Positions 1 to 8,796 of a DNA stretch of 64,000 bases are shown one piece after another; position 1 is the stretch's first letter; every line of letters starts with the position of its first letter. The notes below the pieces were generated by a model that made no database searches, was not told the origin of the DNA, and saw nothing but the letters and a program-made list of their open reading frames with translations. Both the position numbers and the translations under genes were made by a program. Where the stretch lies: contig JADJPG010000025.1 in assembly GCA_016713365.1 (NCBI GenBank), positions 41,220-105,219 of the forward strand, written 5' to 3'. This stretch comes from Verrucomicrobiota bacterium (GTDB taxonomy: Bacteria; Verrucomicrobiota; Verrucomicrobiia; Limisphaerales; JADJPG01).

Positions 1-607
1 AGGCGATATTCATTCTCGTATCGCCAAATGACATTCTTCGTACCGATCGACATGAACATCGCTGAGCAAAATGTTGAATCTTCCGGATCACCGATATAGT
101 CCGCTCTAACTCGGTCGGGAGAGTATGTCACCGAATCAATTCTGTACACGTTCGTCGGTGAACTTGGGATCTTAAATCCGATCCGATGGCCTCTATGTTT
201 ATCTGCGTAATGTGACCAAAGTAAGATTTCTTCTTCACTACGGGTTTGGTCAGATGAAAAGCAGACAAGTCGGAGGGTGGCGTCAGCGTTGGAAAGTCGC
301 CCGTTCAAACCGTGCTCCACGATTTCGGACTGTTTCGAGACAAAGCTTCTACGACGTGAGGCTGAGTGATCCCAGACAGAAGCTGCGCTAGGCTATCCTT
401 TGTAATTGTGGCTTTCAGCCTCTGGTGGAAAGCGGGATCTCTCAACCGATTGTTGATTATCCAAGCGGCGTCAGTTGTGGTCAGTTCGCGGTTCGATTGA
501 TAGAGGAGCTCAAAAGGGTCATTGAGGTCGCTTACTCGCGCCGTCTTCAGACGTGCCTCATCCAGCGATTCGTAGGCGTGAGAACCAAGATAGCGATACA
601 AGATCAT
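1..607 (-). pseudogene. DUF2971 family protein, frameshifted and cut by the window edge
   Basis: The N-terminal part reads MILYRYLGSHAYESLDEAR and later LNDPFELLY, which is the usual DUF2971 opening ending in an NDPFE motif. That frame stops at 305. A neighbouring frame continues the family: RLVCFSSDQ, then LLWSHYADKHRGHRIGF, then VIWRYENEYR at the left edge. A one-base loss near 340, before the SKQSEIV stretch, would join the two parts. The molecular role of DUF2971 is not established, although such genes are common in accessory and defence-rich regions. The C-terminus lies outside the window. The family call is firm. Whether the break is a real mutation or a sequencing error cannot be decided here. 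Confidence 0.7.
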
Positions 608-688
608 GAGAGACTGGGAATGGTGGATGGTTTCGTACTTCCTAATCTTCGTGTGCGCTTAGGCCTGAAAGGCCGTCATGATGATGTA

Positions 689-1414
689 TCATTTCATCGA
701 AGGAAAAATCTTCGGTATAAATTTCCAGAAAATAATGTAGTAAACGATGGGAGATAAGCACAAGTACATGATGGCAGAAACGCCGCCCAATCGCTTACCC
801 ATAACGGCGACCAACACCGCAGACACAAGGGGAAGTGTGTATATGCTCATCAGGTATGCGACGATAGGACAGATCGCTCCGTAGATGATAATGCGACAGA
901 AAGTATAAAATGACGACCATCCGCCACCTCTCCTTTCGACGATCGGCAAGTCCGTTGTTGATGTTGGCCACTTAGAACCGACTGGCGTTAGTTGTTCGGC
1001 TTTCTTGAAAGCATTCTCCTTTCGAATTCGAGTTATCTCCTGGGCGACAGACTGGCTCTGCGGCGCTACGGAATTGATCGCGATGCTAGAGCTCTCGGGG
1101 GCTCCGATGCGATCGATCACCGTCTTCTCAGAGGCATTCTGCCTGTCGTCGCATTCCAAATCCACTTGGATGCAAACCTCCTCAAAAACCTCTTTTGCTT
1201 GAAACAGCAACCCCCAGCCCGCGGCGCGCGCCGGGCCTCAAAAGTTGTCAGAATGCGCCGTAGGCACCTCAAACTTCGCGGGGACGCCGGTAGCGTTCTG
1301 GTAAATCTCCCAAGCTCGGTCACCAGGGGAACGAATGGTGTGTCCGATCTTGAAGATGTCATCCTTGAATACGGGATTACTCAAAATATAGACGTAGCCA
1401 GGGTACGTCTTCAT
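689..1414 (-). pseudogene. GIY-YIG-like (T5orf172/Mug113) domain plus C-terminal membrane segments, broken by an in-frame TGA
   Basis: An ATG at 1414 opens MKTYPGYVYILSNPVFKDD, followed by FKIGHT and ATGVPAKFEV. This matches the start of the T5orf172/Mug113 branch of the GIY-YIG superfamily (GYVYILSNP, KIG-T, TGVP). The frame hits TGA at 1238-1240. The same frame then continues as FQAKEVFEEVC, which resembles the end of such domains, to a C-terminal half with two or three membrane segments (YTFCRIIIYGAICPIVAYLM, LPLVSAVLVAVMG and YLCLSPIVYYIIFW), ending at 689. The middle of the domain, where His and Arg positions are expected, is missing and replaced by the very GC-rich stretch at 1211-1237. 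The downstream part could alternatively start at a TTG at 1210 as a separate small membrane protein. The function is unknown. Confidence 0.45.
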
Positions 1415-1562
1415 CGAGGTGGTTGCGCTAAATGAGTTGTGTCGCCCTTACAGGGCTCACGCTTCTCCGCGGCCCCGAACTCGGGGCGTTGCGCTGGGTT
1501 ATCATTTCGCGCCCGCTCGGGGCTGGGGAATTCCTCATCGCGGAGCGATGGGGTGAGGGTAG

Positions 1563-1690
1563 CCGTGGGCTTCAGCCCACGGTAAGGCGCCGAACCACAC
1601 CCGCGTCGCGTAGCGACGCCACCGAATCTCACGTCCTCCACCGTGGGTTCAAACCCACGGCTACCGTCGGTGCCTCGCTCCGCGAGGCGG
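1563..1690. repeat. Cluster of short intergenic palindromes
   Basis: Two near-identical 20-bp palindromes, CCGTGGGCTTCAGCCCACGG at 1563-1582 and CCGTGGGTTCAAACCCACGG at 1641-1660, sit about 80 bp apart. A third hairpin (CCTCG with CGAGG arms) lies at about 1673-1689. They resemble the REP-like palindromes that litter many Verrucomicrobiota and Planctomycetota intergenic regions. No credible gene was found between 1415 and 2122 on either strand. Confidence 0.6.
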
Positions 1691-1843
1691 GCGGAAATAG
1701 TTGAACAGCACTTCATCGTATGGTCGGAAGTTCAGACGGTGAACCTGCTCTGTTCATTGCAGAAATATCCGGACTCCGCCGTTCGCAAGCAAGCCCACCG
1801 TTCCTGGTCTCTGCGTTTCGGTGGCGGGTTGGCGTGTCGTCGT

Positions 1844-1883
1844 TCTCACCCCTCACCCCGGCCCTCCCGAGGGGAGGGGGCGG
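1844..1883 (+). repeat. GC-rich dispersed repeat, copy 1
   Basis: This copy begins with CTCACCCCTCACCCCGGCC and then has a CCCTCCCGAGGGGAGGG palindrome. It is the same element as the two copies that flank the DUF559 gene. It sits in a gene-poor stretch. Confidence 0.6.
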
Positions 1884-2024
1884 AGGGGGGGCGTCTTTGT
1901 TGGTTCATCGTTCAGTGCCGCGCTCGTTGCATTTTGCTTCGCTGTGAATTTCGTATCGGTGTGCAAAACCCGAAGCGCCACGAACGCGGCGACGTATGTT
2001 CGATCCTCAACGCGGTCCCATCGC

Positions 2025-2098
2025 GAACTCCCTCTCCCCTCAACGGGCTGCGGGCTGGGGCGGGGGGGGACCGGGTCTCTGGCCGGGGTGAGGGGTGA
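2025..2098 (-). repeat. GC-rich dispersed repeat, copy 2 (inverted; left flank of the DUF559 cassette)
   Basis: On the minus strand this copy reads CTCACCCCTCACCCCGGCC and ends in CCGTTGAGGGGAGAGGGAG, with an extra GC-rich segment in the middle. It is inverted relative to the copy at 2606-2657. Their matching CTCACCCC ends both face the DUF559 gene between them. Confidence 0.65.
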
Positions 2099-2122
2099 GG
2101 CGGTTCGGTGATCCCCATCTGC

Positions 2123-2521
2123 TCAACGCACCTTCGGCGGCATCCGATTCGGTCGCAGCGGCACCTTCGCATCCGGCGGAGGCAGCGGCCAGGTGCGCGA
2201 CCGTGCTTCCGGCGTTACCGGCACGTTCTCCGGATGCGGCGCGCGTTCCTGCAACAGCAGCCACAAATTCTCTTTCACCATTTCCGGTTGCTGGCGCACC
2301 TGCGAGTTCCAGAACCGTTTCGTCACGATGCCGCGTGAGAGCTGATACGCTTCCTTGGCTTCATCCCGCTGCTGCTGGTCGGGGAATCCATGTTGTCCAC
2401 CGTCCAGTTCGAGCGAGAGCTTTGCCTCCGCGCAATAGAAGTCCAACGTGTAACGGCCGAGCGGATGTTCGCGACGGAACTTGTAGCCCGCGAAACGACG
2501 GTCGCGCAGCAACCGCCACAT
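2123..2521 (-). CDS. DUF559 endonuclease-like protein
   Basis: The protein has the DUF559 signature (fold related to very-short-patch-repair endonucleases): MWRLLRDRRFAGYKFRREHP, then LDFYC, then LSLELDGGQH. The acidic residues and Gln of the predicted nuclease core are present. In the same frame, family-like sequence (RRALRQQLPEPQRR) extends upstream of the ATG at 2521 to about 2556, with no ATG, GTG or TTG. The true start is thus unclear, or the copy has lost it. The C-terminus trails into a proline- and arginine-rich tail after residue 90. The gene lies between inverted copies of a GC-rich repeat. The biological role of stand-alone DUF559 proteins is not settled. Confidence 0.75.
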   Translation of the reverse strand: MWRLLRDRRFAGYKFRREHPLGRYTLDFYCAEAKLSLELDGGQHGFPDQQQRDEAKEAYQLSRGIVTKRFWNSQVRQQPEMVKENLWLLLQERAPHPENVPVTPEARSRTWPLPPPDAKVPLRPNRMPPKVR

Positions 2522-2605
2522 CCTCCGCTGCGGCTCGGGCAGCTGTTGACGCAGGGCGCGGCGCGGTTGGTGGGATTCCTTCGAGGGGCGGAAGGTTCTG
2601 GTAGT

Positions 2606-2657
2606 TTCTCACCCCTCACCCCGGCCCTCTCCCCGTTGAGGGGAGAGGGAGCGCGAA
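2606..2657 (+). repeat. GC-rich dispersed repeat, copy 3 (right flank of the DUF559 cassette)
   Basis: The copy reads CTCACCCCTCACCCCGGCC, then CTCTCCCCGTTGAGGGGAGA, in inverted orientation to the copy at 2025-2098. Both repeats together bracket only the DUF559 reading frame. Confidence 0.65.
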
Positions 2658-2705
2658 CGACGGCTTCGGTCGAGGCATGGTCTTCACCGCGTTTGGAGTG
2701 TTCGC

Positions 2706-5700
2706 TCACCGCTTCAAAATCGCCTCATCAAAGTTCATCACGGCGCTGGCGACGGCGGTGGCGGCGGCGAGTTCGGCGCGATCGAGCTTTGGGTCGATGG
2801 CTGATTCGCCGATCTTGAGCATCGCTTCCGCGCCGTCGCGGTTTACACGGAAGAGGGCGAGCTGATCGTCGCGCAGCTTTTGCAGAACGCGCAGTTCCTT
2901 CGCCGTCGGCTTGCGACCGGTCAGGAGGAGGAAGGTTTCCGTCACCTGATCCCGCGGTTCACCCGGATTTGACTTCAGCACCTGCTCGCCAATGCGGCGG
3001 GCGGCTTCGAGCATCTGCGGATCGTTCAGCAGCACGAGCGCCTGGAGCGGTGTGCTCGTGGGCTGACGCCGGACGACGCACGTGTTCCGCTCGGAGGCGT
3101 CAAAGGTCGTCATCATCGGGTGCGGCGCGGTGCGTTTCCAGAACGTGTAGAGGCTGCGGCGATAGAGTCCTTCTCCTTTGTCCGGCGTGTAGCTGGAGCC
3201 AGCGGTATCTTCCCAAATGCCCTCGGGTTGATATGGCTTCACGCTCGGACCGCCGAGCTTTTGGACAAGCAGGCCGGACGCCGCGAGCGCTTGATCGCGC
3301 AACATTTCGGCGGTAAGACGCGTCTTCGGTCCGCGGGCGAGGAGCTTGTTGTCGGGATCGCGCGCGAGCAGTTCCGGCCCGACTTCCGACGATTGCCGGT
3401 AGGTGGCGGAAGTGACGATGAGTTTGCAGAGCGCCTTGAGATCCCAGCCGGTTTCCATGAAGTGCATCGCGAGCCAGTCGAGCAATTCAGGATGCGTAGG
3501 CAGCGCACCCTGGCTGCCGAAATCCTCCGCGGTGAGCACGAGGCCGTGGCCGAAGAAGTTCTGCCAGTAACGATTCACGAGCACGCGCGCGGTGAGCGGG
3601 TTCTGGCGGTCCACGAACCATTGTGCGAGGCCGAGGCGATTGCGCGGGAGCTTCGGATCCATCGGGAGGATGTTCGCCGGCGTGTCCGGCTCGACGGTCT
3701 CGGCGCGCTTGTCGTATTCGCCGCGCTTGAGGACGTAGGTCGGACGTGGCGTTGGCAAATCGCCCATGCCCATGATTTCAGGGATGCGGTTGATGAAGTT
3801 ATTCTCGTCGTCGCGGAGTTTCTTCAGCTCGGCGAGCTGCTTCGCGAAACCTTCGTCGGCGGTGGCGAGGTAGTAATCCAACGCCGCGGCGCGATCGGCG
3901 AACTGCAGGCTACCATTCTCCGTTGGAAAGGCGCCCCCGAGTTCGTGCATCTCCACCGCACTCAGCCCGCGGTTGAAGACTTTCAGCTCGTCGATCATGC
4001 CGTCCTTGAATCCGCGGCTGCGGAAGCGCGCGGCCAGCGCGAGCGGCTGGCCGTTGGCAAAGTCCTTGGTGAGCTTGTCCTTCTCGACTTCGGTTACGGC
4101 GGGCTGGCCGTTGACGAAGAGCTTGAGTCCGGCGGCGCGGCTGGAACCATCGTAGGTAACGCCGACGTGGGTCCATGCGTTGAGCGGGAGCTTGTCCTTG
4201 GTGCGGACCTTGATGGCGTTGCCGGGCCAGAAGTGAATCAGGCCGAAGCTGGCGTGGCCGTCTTCGAGCACGAGTTGGTAGCCTTGGTAGCCGGAGTCAG
4301 AACCGGCTTGTTGGTGATGGAGAACGACAATCTCGGGCAGTTCCTCGGAGGGGTTGATGTAGAGGCTGAATGAGAATGGATCGGTGCGTTTGAAGTCCGC
4401 GAATTTGTCGATGCGCACGGAGTTTTCGCCATCGAACTGGAGCGCCTGACCGAATCGACCAGTCACGCTCTTCGGGCCTTCGGAGAGCTTCGCGTGGAAG
4501 TTCGTCGCGGCCAGATTGCGCGATGTGTTGTTCGTAAGGTTGTCGAAGGAATAGTGGCCGATGAGTCCCCTCGCCGTCCCGAAGCGAGGAAAGAGTTGGG
4601 GAGAGGAGGCATCTCTGGACCCTGGGGATTCCCCTCTCCCTGGGGTCGCAGGCGGAGAGGCGTTCGATGCATTCACTTCAGTCAGCCATTTCTCAAACGC
4701 TGGCTGGGCTAAGGCGCGATACGCTTCCAGTTCCTTCTCTTTTGCCGTCACAGCTTGCTTGAGCGCGCGATGTTTCTGCTCCGCGCCGTCCTTATAGAGG
4801 AGCGTCGTCGGCGTCGGGATGGCGTCGGTGAAGTGCGAGTAGAGGCCGGATTCGTCGGTGGAATTGAAGAACGCGAAGAGGCGGTAGTAATCCATCTGCG
4901 ATACGGGATCGTATTTGTGATCGTGGCAACGCGCGCACTCCATCGTGAGTCCGAGGAACGCGCCACCGAGCGTGTGGACGCGGTCGGCGTTGTACTCGAC
5001 GCGAAACTCCTCGTTCACGCTGCCGCCTTCGTTGGTCTGACGATGCAGGCGGTTGAACGCGGTCGCGACTTTCTGATCCTGCGTGGCGTCTGGTAGGAGG
5101 TCGCCGGCGAGTTGTTCGATGATGAACTGATTGATACGGATGTTGCGGTTGAAGGACTTGATCACCCAGTCCCGCCACGGCCAGAGATGATTGATGCGGT
5201 CGGCCTGGTAACCATAGGTATCCGCGTAACGCGCGACATCGAGCCACTCGACGGCCATGCGTTCGCCGTAGGTCGGCGACGCGAGCAAGCGGTCCACGAC
5301 CTTCTCGTAGGCGTTCGGTGATTTGTCGGTGAGGAAGGCGTCCACTTCCGCCGGCGTTGGCGGCAAGCCGGTGAGGTCGAGGCTCACGCGGCGGAGGAGA
5401 CGTTCCTTCGTGGCTTCCGGCGCGGGCTTGAGCTTCTCGGCTTCGAGCTTCGCGAGCACGAAGCGGTCGACTTCGTTCCGTGCCCACTTGCGGTTCTTCG
5501 TGTCCGGCACCGGCACGTTACCGACCGGGATAAACGCCCAGTGTTTCTTCCATTCTGCGCCTTGTTCGATCCATTTCTTGAACAGCGCGATCTCGTCCGT
5601 GCTCAGCGCGAGATTCGCTTTCGGCGGGGGCATGACTTCCTCGGGATCGGTGCTGGTGAGGCGATGCAGCAATTCGCTTTTCGCCGGGTCGCCGGGCTTG

Positions 5701-6041
5701 ACGACAGACATCCCGCCCTCCAGCGCCTTGAACGCGCCTTCCGGCGTGTCGAGCCGGAGTTTGCCCTTGCGGCCCTTCTCGTCGGGACCGTGGCAGAAGA
5801 AGCAGCGATCCGACAGCAGCGGCTTGATGTGGTAGTTGAAATCGACGCGAGCCGGCAGCGGCGCGGCAAAAGAGGGCAGTGCCGCCAACATGGCGGCTCC
5901 CAACGTGACAAGGATGCGGATTGGTCGGGAACCGGCGTTCTCAGTGGTACCGAGGCTGTTCATGGTCATTGCGGATATAGCTTTGATGGGACCGGAAGCT
6001 GCGTATTCGGAATATTCCTGGAGCGTATTCATCAATCCCAC
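2706..6041 (-). CDS. Secreted Planctomycete cytochrome C / DUF1549 / LamG / DUF1553 protein
   Basis: Residues 40-62 form a signal peptide ending in SFAAPLPA. A PSCyt1 domain follows, with heme motif CFFCH at residues 80-84. DUF1549 (about 187-390) includes LTGLPPTPAEVDAFL and a second C-x2-C-H motif, CARCHDH. A LamG/concanavalin-like domain occupies roughly 505-690. DUF1553 (about 790-1060) contains NPLTARVLVNRYWQNFFGHG. Such proteins are exported, abundant in Planctomycetota and Verrucomicrobiota, and thought to act in polysaccharide (often sulfated glycan) breakdown, with unproven biochemistry. The usual DUF1501 partner is absent downstream. Internal ATGs at residues 25 and 27 (5969, 5963) give a more normal signal peptide than the ATG at 6041. 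A repeat-like insert lies between DUF1549 and LamG. Confidence 0.9.
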   Translation of the reverse strand: MGLMNTLQEYSEYAASGPIKAISAMTMNSLGTTENAGSRPIRILVTLGAAMLAALPSFAAPLPARVDFNYHIKPLLSDRCFFCHGPDEKGRKGKLRLDTPEGAFKALEGGMSVVKPGDPAKSELLHRLTSTDPEEVMPPPKANLALSTDEIALFKKWIEQGAEWKKHWAFIPVGNVPVPDTKNRKWARNEVDRFVLAKLEAEKLKPAPEATKERLLRRVSLDLTGLPPTPAEVDAFLTDKSPNAYEKVVDRLLASPTYGERMAVEWLDVARYADTYGYQADRINHLWPWRDWVIKSFNRNIRINQFIIEQLAGDLLPDATQDQKVATAFNRLHRQTNEGGSVNEEFRVEYNADRVHTLGGAFLGLTMECARCHDHKYDPVSQMDYYRLFAFFNSTDESGLYSHFTDAIPTPTTLLYKDGAEQKHRALKQAVTAKEKELEAYRALAQPAFEKWLTEVNASNASPPATPGRGESPGSRDASSPQLFPRFGTARGLIGHYSFDNLTNNTSRNLAATNFHAKLSEGPKSVTGRFGQALQFDGENSVRIDKFADFKRTDPFSFSLYINPSEELPEIVVLHHQQAGSDSGYQGYQLVLEDGHASFGLIHFWPGNAIKVRTKDKLPLNAWTHVGVTYDGSSRAAGLKLFVNGQPAVTEVEKDKLTKDFANGQPLALAARFRSRGFKDGMIDELKVFNRGLSAVEMHELGGAFPTENGSLQFADRAAALDYYLATADEGFAKQLAELKKLRDDENNFINRIPEIMGMGDLPTPRPTYVLKRGEYDKRAETVEPDTPANILPMDPKLPRNRLGLAQWFVDRQNPLTARVLVNRYWQNFFGHGLVLTAEDFGSQGALPTHPELLDWLAMHFMETGWDLKALCKLIVTSATYRQSSEVGPELLARDPDNKLLARGPKTRLTAEMLRDQALAASGLLVQKLGGPSVKPYQPEGIWEDTAGSSYTPDKGEGLYRRSLYTFWKRTAPHPMMTTFDASERNTCVVRRQPTSTPLQALVLLNDPQMLEAARRIGEQVLKSNPGEPRDQVTETFLLLTGRKPTAKELRVLQKLRDDQLALFRVNRDGAEAMLKIGESAIDPKLDRAELAAATAVASAVMNFDEAILKR
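4561..4672. repeat. Repeat-like GC-rich insert carried in frame inside the DUF1549/DUF1553 gene
   Basis: The DNA contains inverted pieces (GGGGAGAGGAG against CCCCTCTCC). Translated on the minus strand, it gives a low-complexity Pro/Gly/Ser stretch (ATPGRGESPGSRDASSPQLF) between the DUF1549 and LamG regions. Its composition resembles the dispersed repeats at 1844, 2025 and 2606. It is probably a repeat that inserted without breaking the frame. Confidence 0.4.
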
Positions 6042-6209
6042 AACGAGAAAGATGCTAATGGAATATTCAGGACTCCGATTCAGGCGGTGTAGCGGTCGCG
6101 TATCGAGGCGCGAAAGCTCGGTTGCCGGGTCACCTTAGGTGGGCCAGGGGCGAACCGGTTGTCATTCGAAACGATCTCTTGTCAGCCACGGGCTGGCAGG
6201 TGTGGGCAA

Positions 6210-8174
6210 ATGATCAAACGATTCACCGAGCAACGCGGCCGTTCACTTGGGGTCACCTTCAAGGAGGCCGTTTCCATTGTGGGCGCGGGCTGTGCCCGTT
6301 TTACCCGCCGATTTTCCGGCCACGCTTCGTCGCGGCCGAATTCATCCTCCGGATCGGGAGACGCCACTTCCGAGTCTCAAGCCTTCGAGCTGGTCGGTGC
6401 AGATCAATTCTTGTCGTCACCCGCGATTGATGCGCTTAAGGAGGGCGAAGCCATTCTTCAGGAAGTTTCCCAGAGCGTTGAGAAATGTTTCCTCGGTCTG
6501 GGTTACGTGCTGGAGAAACTGCCGGGGGTGAGCGAGCGGCTGGTTAGACAGAGCCAGCGATACTCCGAAGTTTCATCCGGACGCGCCTCGGGCAATGCGA
6601 CATTTGAAGAGACGATTCAGCTGATTGAGGAACCGTTGGCGTTCATCGACCAGAGCCAGGACGAAGTTCGAAACTTGATTCGCGCCCTGGAGGAATTGCA
6701 GCAGCGGATTCATCGCTTGATTGCGTCCGAAGATTCGCTGAACCGGGCAGTCGCTCCGCTGACCTACATCCAGACTTTGTTCCGGGTCGAATCCACCGGA
6801 TTGCCCCACGCCGTGCAGCAAATGTTCCTCGCGTTGACGGAAGACATCGAGCGGCTGCACGAACGGGTGAGCCAGACCTTCGGCGAGAAGTTCGCCGTGC
6901 TGCGCGTCGCGAGCGAAACCATCCAGCGAGTCGCCAGCCAACTGCGCGAAGAGATTCGTTCGAATGGCACGGCGTTGCGCGACAAGCGAAAGAAAGTCGA
7001 GGCGGCGCTTGCCCAGCTGAACCTCGATCTCAAATCCAACGAAGCACGCGGCGTCCAGTTGAACAGCGTGAGCCGGGTGATTGAACGGGAGGCGGGCATG
7101 CTCGTCATCAGCCTTCAGGCGCAGGACATCGTGAACCAGAAGCTGGCACACATCGTCGGGGCGCTGTCACAGGTGCAGGAGCGGATGACCCCCGAAACGT
7201 GGCTGGCACCGCGCGAAAGCGCCCGGCAGGACATCGCCTACTGCGCGGTCTCCAGCCGGCTTCAGGCGACTCAACTTGAAGGAGTGGGTGCCGATCTTGA
7301 ACAAGCGCACGAGCAGATCAAGCGGGCGACGGTCGAGATCGGAACGCAGGTGCGCAAGCTGGAGGAAGACTACCTGCGAACGGACAGCCAGCAGCAGAAT
7401 GCCGCGGGCACGGACGCATTGATTCAGGTGCTGCTCGATACGATGGCTGAGGTTCGTGCCATGAGCGATCGCGCGGTGAACTCTGCGGAGAAAGCGTTCG
7501 CGGCGATCAGTCCGATTGGCGGCATGGCCTCCAACCTCACCGGCGTGATGAGGCAGCTCTCCGCGCAAATTCATTTGATTGCGCTCAATGCCCAGGTGCA
7601 GGCGGCGCACAATTGCGGCGGGACCGGCTTGGAAGTGCTGGCGTCGAGCACGGCGACGATTTCCATCGAGACGAGCGAGATCAGCGAACGCGTGGCGAGC
7701 GGCGTGGACGCGTTGACGGAGGAATTGAACCGGCTCGTGGCGGCCTTCGCGAAGTTGCGTGATGACGGCGCGGCGCAGCGCGATCGTATTTCGGGTCGCG
7801 GCCGGACCAAGGAGGGCGAACTGAACTCGATTCGCGAAGGGACGGGGAAGGAGTTGGATGCCCTGCGCGAAAGCGTTCACCAGATCCGCGGTCATCTGGA
7901 GTCGATGGAGACGGAAAACCAACTGCCGACCATTGCCGGCGAGAAGCTCAGCCGGCTGTCCGAAGTGCTGGTGGCGGCCGCGAACACGATGGAGACACCG
8001 CTCAAAAGCGCCGGCGTTGTCATCAATCCAGCGTCGTTCTCGGCGGAGCTGTCCAAGCGCTACAGCGTCGCTTCCGAGCATGAACTGCATCGGCGGTTCT
8101 TCAACGAGCCCGGCGCCAAGGCGTCACCTGCGCCGTCATTGGCCAGCAAGCAGACGGACGATGAAATCCTCTGA
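6210..8174 (+). CDS. Soluble chemotaxis-associated coiled-coil protein with a degenerate MCP-like signalling region
   Basis: The product has no membrane segment and is mostly predicted helix. Near residue 465 it has LSAQIHLIALNAQVQAAHNC, a worn version of the MCP tip (LLALNATIEAARAG), after which the usual GRGFAVVA motif is replaced by GTGLEVLA. It probably interacts with the CheA and CheW encoded downstream as an unusual cytoplasmic receptor-like or scaffold protein; this is inferred from position and the tip motif. I prefer the ATG at 6210, preceded by GGCAGG, to the TTG at 6159. The first 50 residues are basic and low in complexity. The frame ends at TGA 8172-8174 but stays open in frame for 54 more codons. 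It is the first gene of the chemotaxis cluster, divergent from the DUF1553 gene. Confidence 0.6.
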   Translation: MIKRFTEQRGRSLGVTFKEAVSIVGAGCARFTRRFSGHASSRPNSSSGSGDATSESQAFELVGADQFLSSPAIDALKEGEAILQEVSQSVEKCFLGLGYVLEKLPGVSERLVRQSQRYSEVSSGRASGNATFEETIQLIEEPLAFIDQSQDEVRNLIRALEELQQRIHRLIASEDSLNRAVAPLTYIQTLFRVESTGLPHAVQQMFLALTEDIERLHERVSQTFGEKFAVLRVASETIQRVASQLREEIRSNGTALRDKRKKVEAALAQLNLDLKSNEARGVQLNSVSRVIEREAGMLVISLQAQDIVNQKLAHIVGALSQVQERMTPETWLAPRESARQDIAYCAVSSRLQATQLEGVGADLEQAHEQIKRATVEIGTQVRKLEEDYLRTDSQQQNAAGTDALIQVLLDTMAEVRAMSDRAVNSAEKAFAAISPIGGMASNLTGVMRQLSAQIHLIALNAQVQAAHNCGGTGLEVLASSTATISIETSEISERVASGVDALTEELNRLVAAFAKLRDDGAAQRDRISGRGRTKEGELNSIREGTGKELDALRESVHQIRGHLESMETENQLPTIAGEKLSRLSEVLVAAANTMETPLKSAGVVINPASFSAELSKRYSVASEHELHRRFFNEPGAKASPAPSLASKQTDDEIL

Positions 8175-8339
8175 GGCGATCCTGCCACGGAGTCCGCGCC
8201 CGCGGTGTCCGACTCGGTGGCAACATCTCCGATTCGCGGCGACACGGTCGTGGTGGCGGTTGGCTCCGCTTCGAATGAAGCGACCGCCGCCGAGAAGAAG
8301 AAGGACGAATCACTCGGGGACAATGTTGATCTCTTTTGA
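8175..8339 (+). other. In-frame continuation of the MCP-like gene after its TGA
   Basis: After the TGA at 8172-8174 the same frame encodes 54 codons of acidic, Ala/Ser-rich linker ending EKKKDESLGDNVDLF and then TGA at 8337-8339. The tail has normal coding character and a plausible short conserved end, so the first TGA may be a mutation or base-call error within a longer protein. No ribosome binding site supports independent translation. Confidence 0.45.
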
Positions 8340-8400
8340 CCGCATGAACGCGACTCCCCACCGGAATTCGATTTTTGAAACTGAGTAGCCAACTGGAATC

Positions 8401-8769
8401 ATGAGCAAGACCATCATTACCGTCGACGACGCAGCCACGATGCGAAAAATGATCTCGTTCACCCTCAAGGGAGCGGGACACGAAGTATTGGAGGCGGCGG
8501 ATGGCGTCGAAGCACTCAAGACCCTGCAGACCCGGGCAGTGGACATGGTGATCACCGACGTGAACATGCCGAACATGGACGGCCTCACGCTCACCCGCAG
8601 CCTGCGCGCGCTACCGCAATTCGCCCGCACGCCGATTGTGTTGCTCACCACGGAATCTGCCCCGGAGAAGAAGGCCGAGGGGAAAGCGGCGGGAGCGACC
8701 GGCTGGATCGTGAAACCGTTCCAACAGGATCAATTGCTGGCGGTCGTCGCCAAAGTGCTCGGGCCCTAG
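8401..8769 (+). CDS. cheY: CheY-like single-domain response regulator
   Basis: This 122-residue receiver domain has all the switch residues: acidic pair D9-D10, phosphoacceptor D53 in ITDVNMPNMDG, T83/T84, and K105 in VKPF. It has no output domain, so it should act as a CheY. Phosphorylated by CheA, it would bind the flagellar switch or act as a phosphate sink. The gene lies 27 bp upstream of cheA and reads in the same direction, which supports co-transcription. A second CheY is encoded at 14188-14565, so the two may divide motor output and sink roles. No flagellar genes are in the window, so the output could also be pili or another process. Confidence 0.93.
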   Translation: MSKTIITVDDAATMRKMISFTLKGAGHEVLEAADGVEALKTLQTRAVDMVITDVNMPNMDGLTLTRSLRALPQFARTPIVLLTTESAPEKKAEGKAAGATGWIVKPFQQDQLLAVVAKVLGP

Positions 8770-8796
8770 AAACCACGAACAACACTTCCACCTGCC

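Noticed and set aside
3120..4373. 417-codon plus-strand frame opposite the DUF1553 gene
   Set aside because: It is antisense to the conserved DUF1549/DUF1553 protein and has no family features.
8172..8174. TGA read as selenocysteine or as a reassigned tryptophan codon
   Set aside because: Ordinary genes here end in TGA and TAG, in-frame stops of both types occur, and no SECIS-like hairpin is evident directly downstream.
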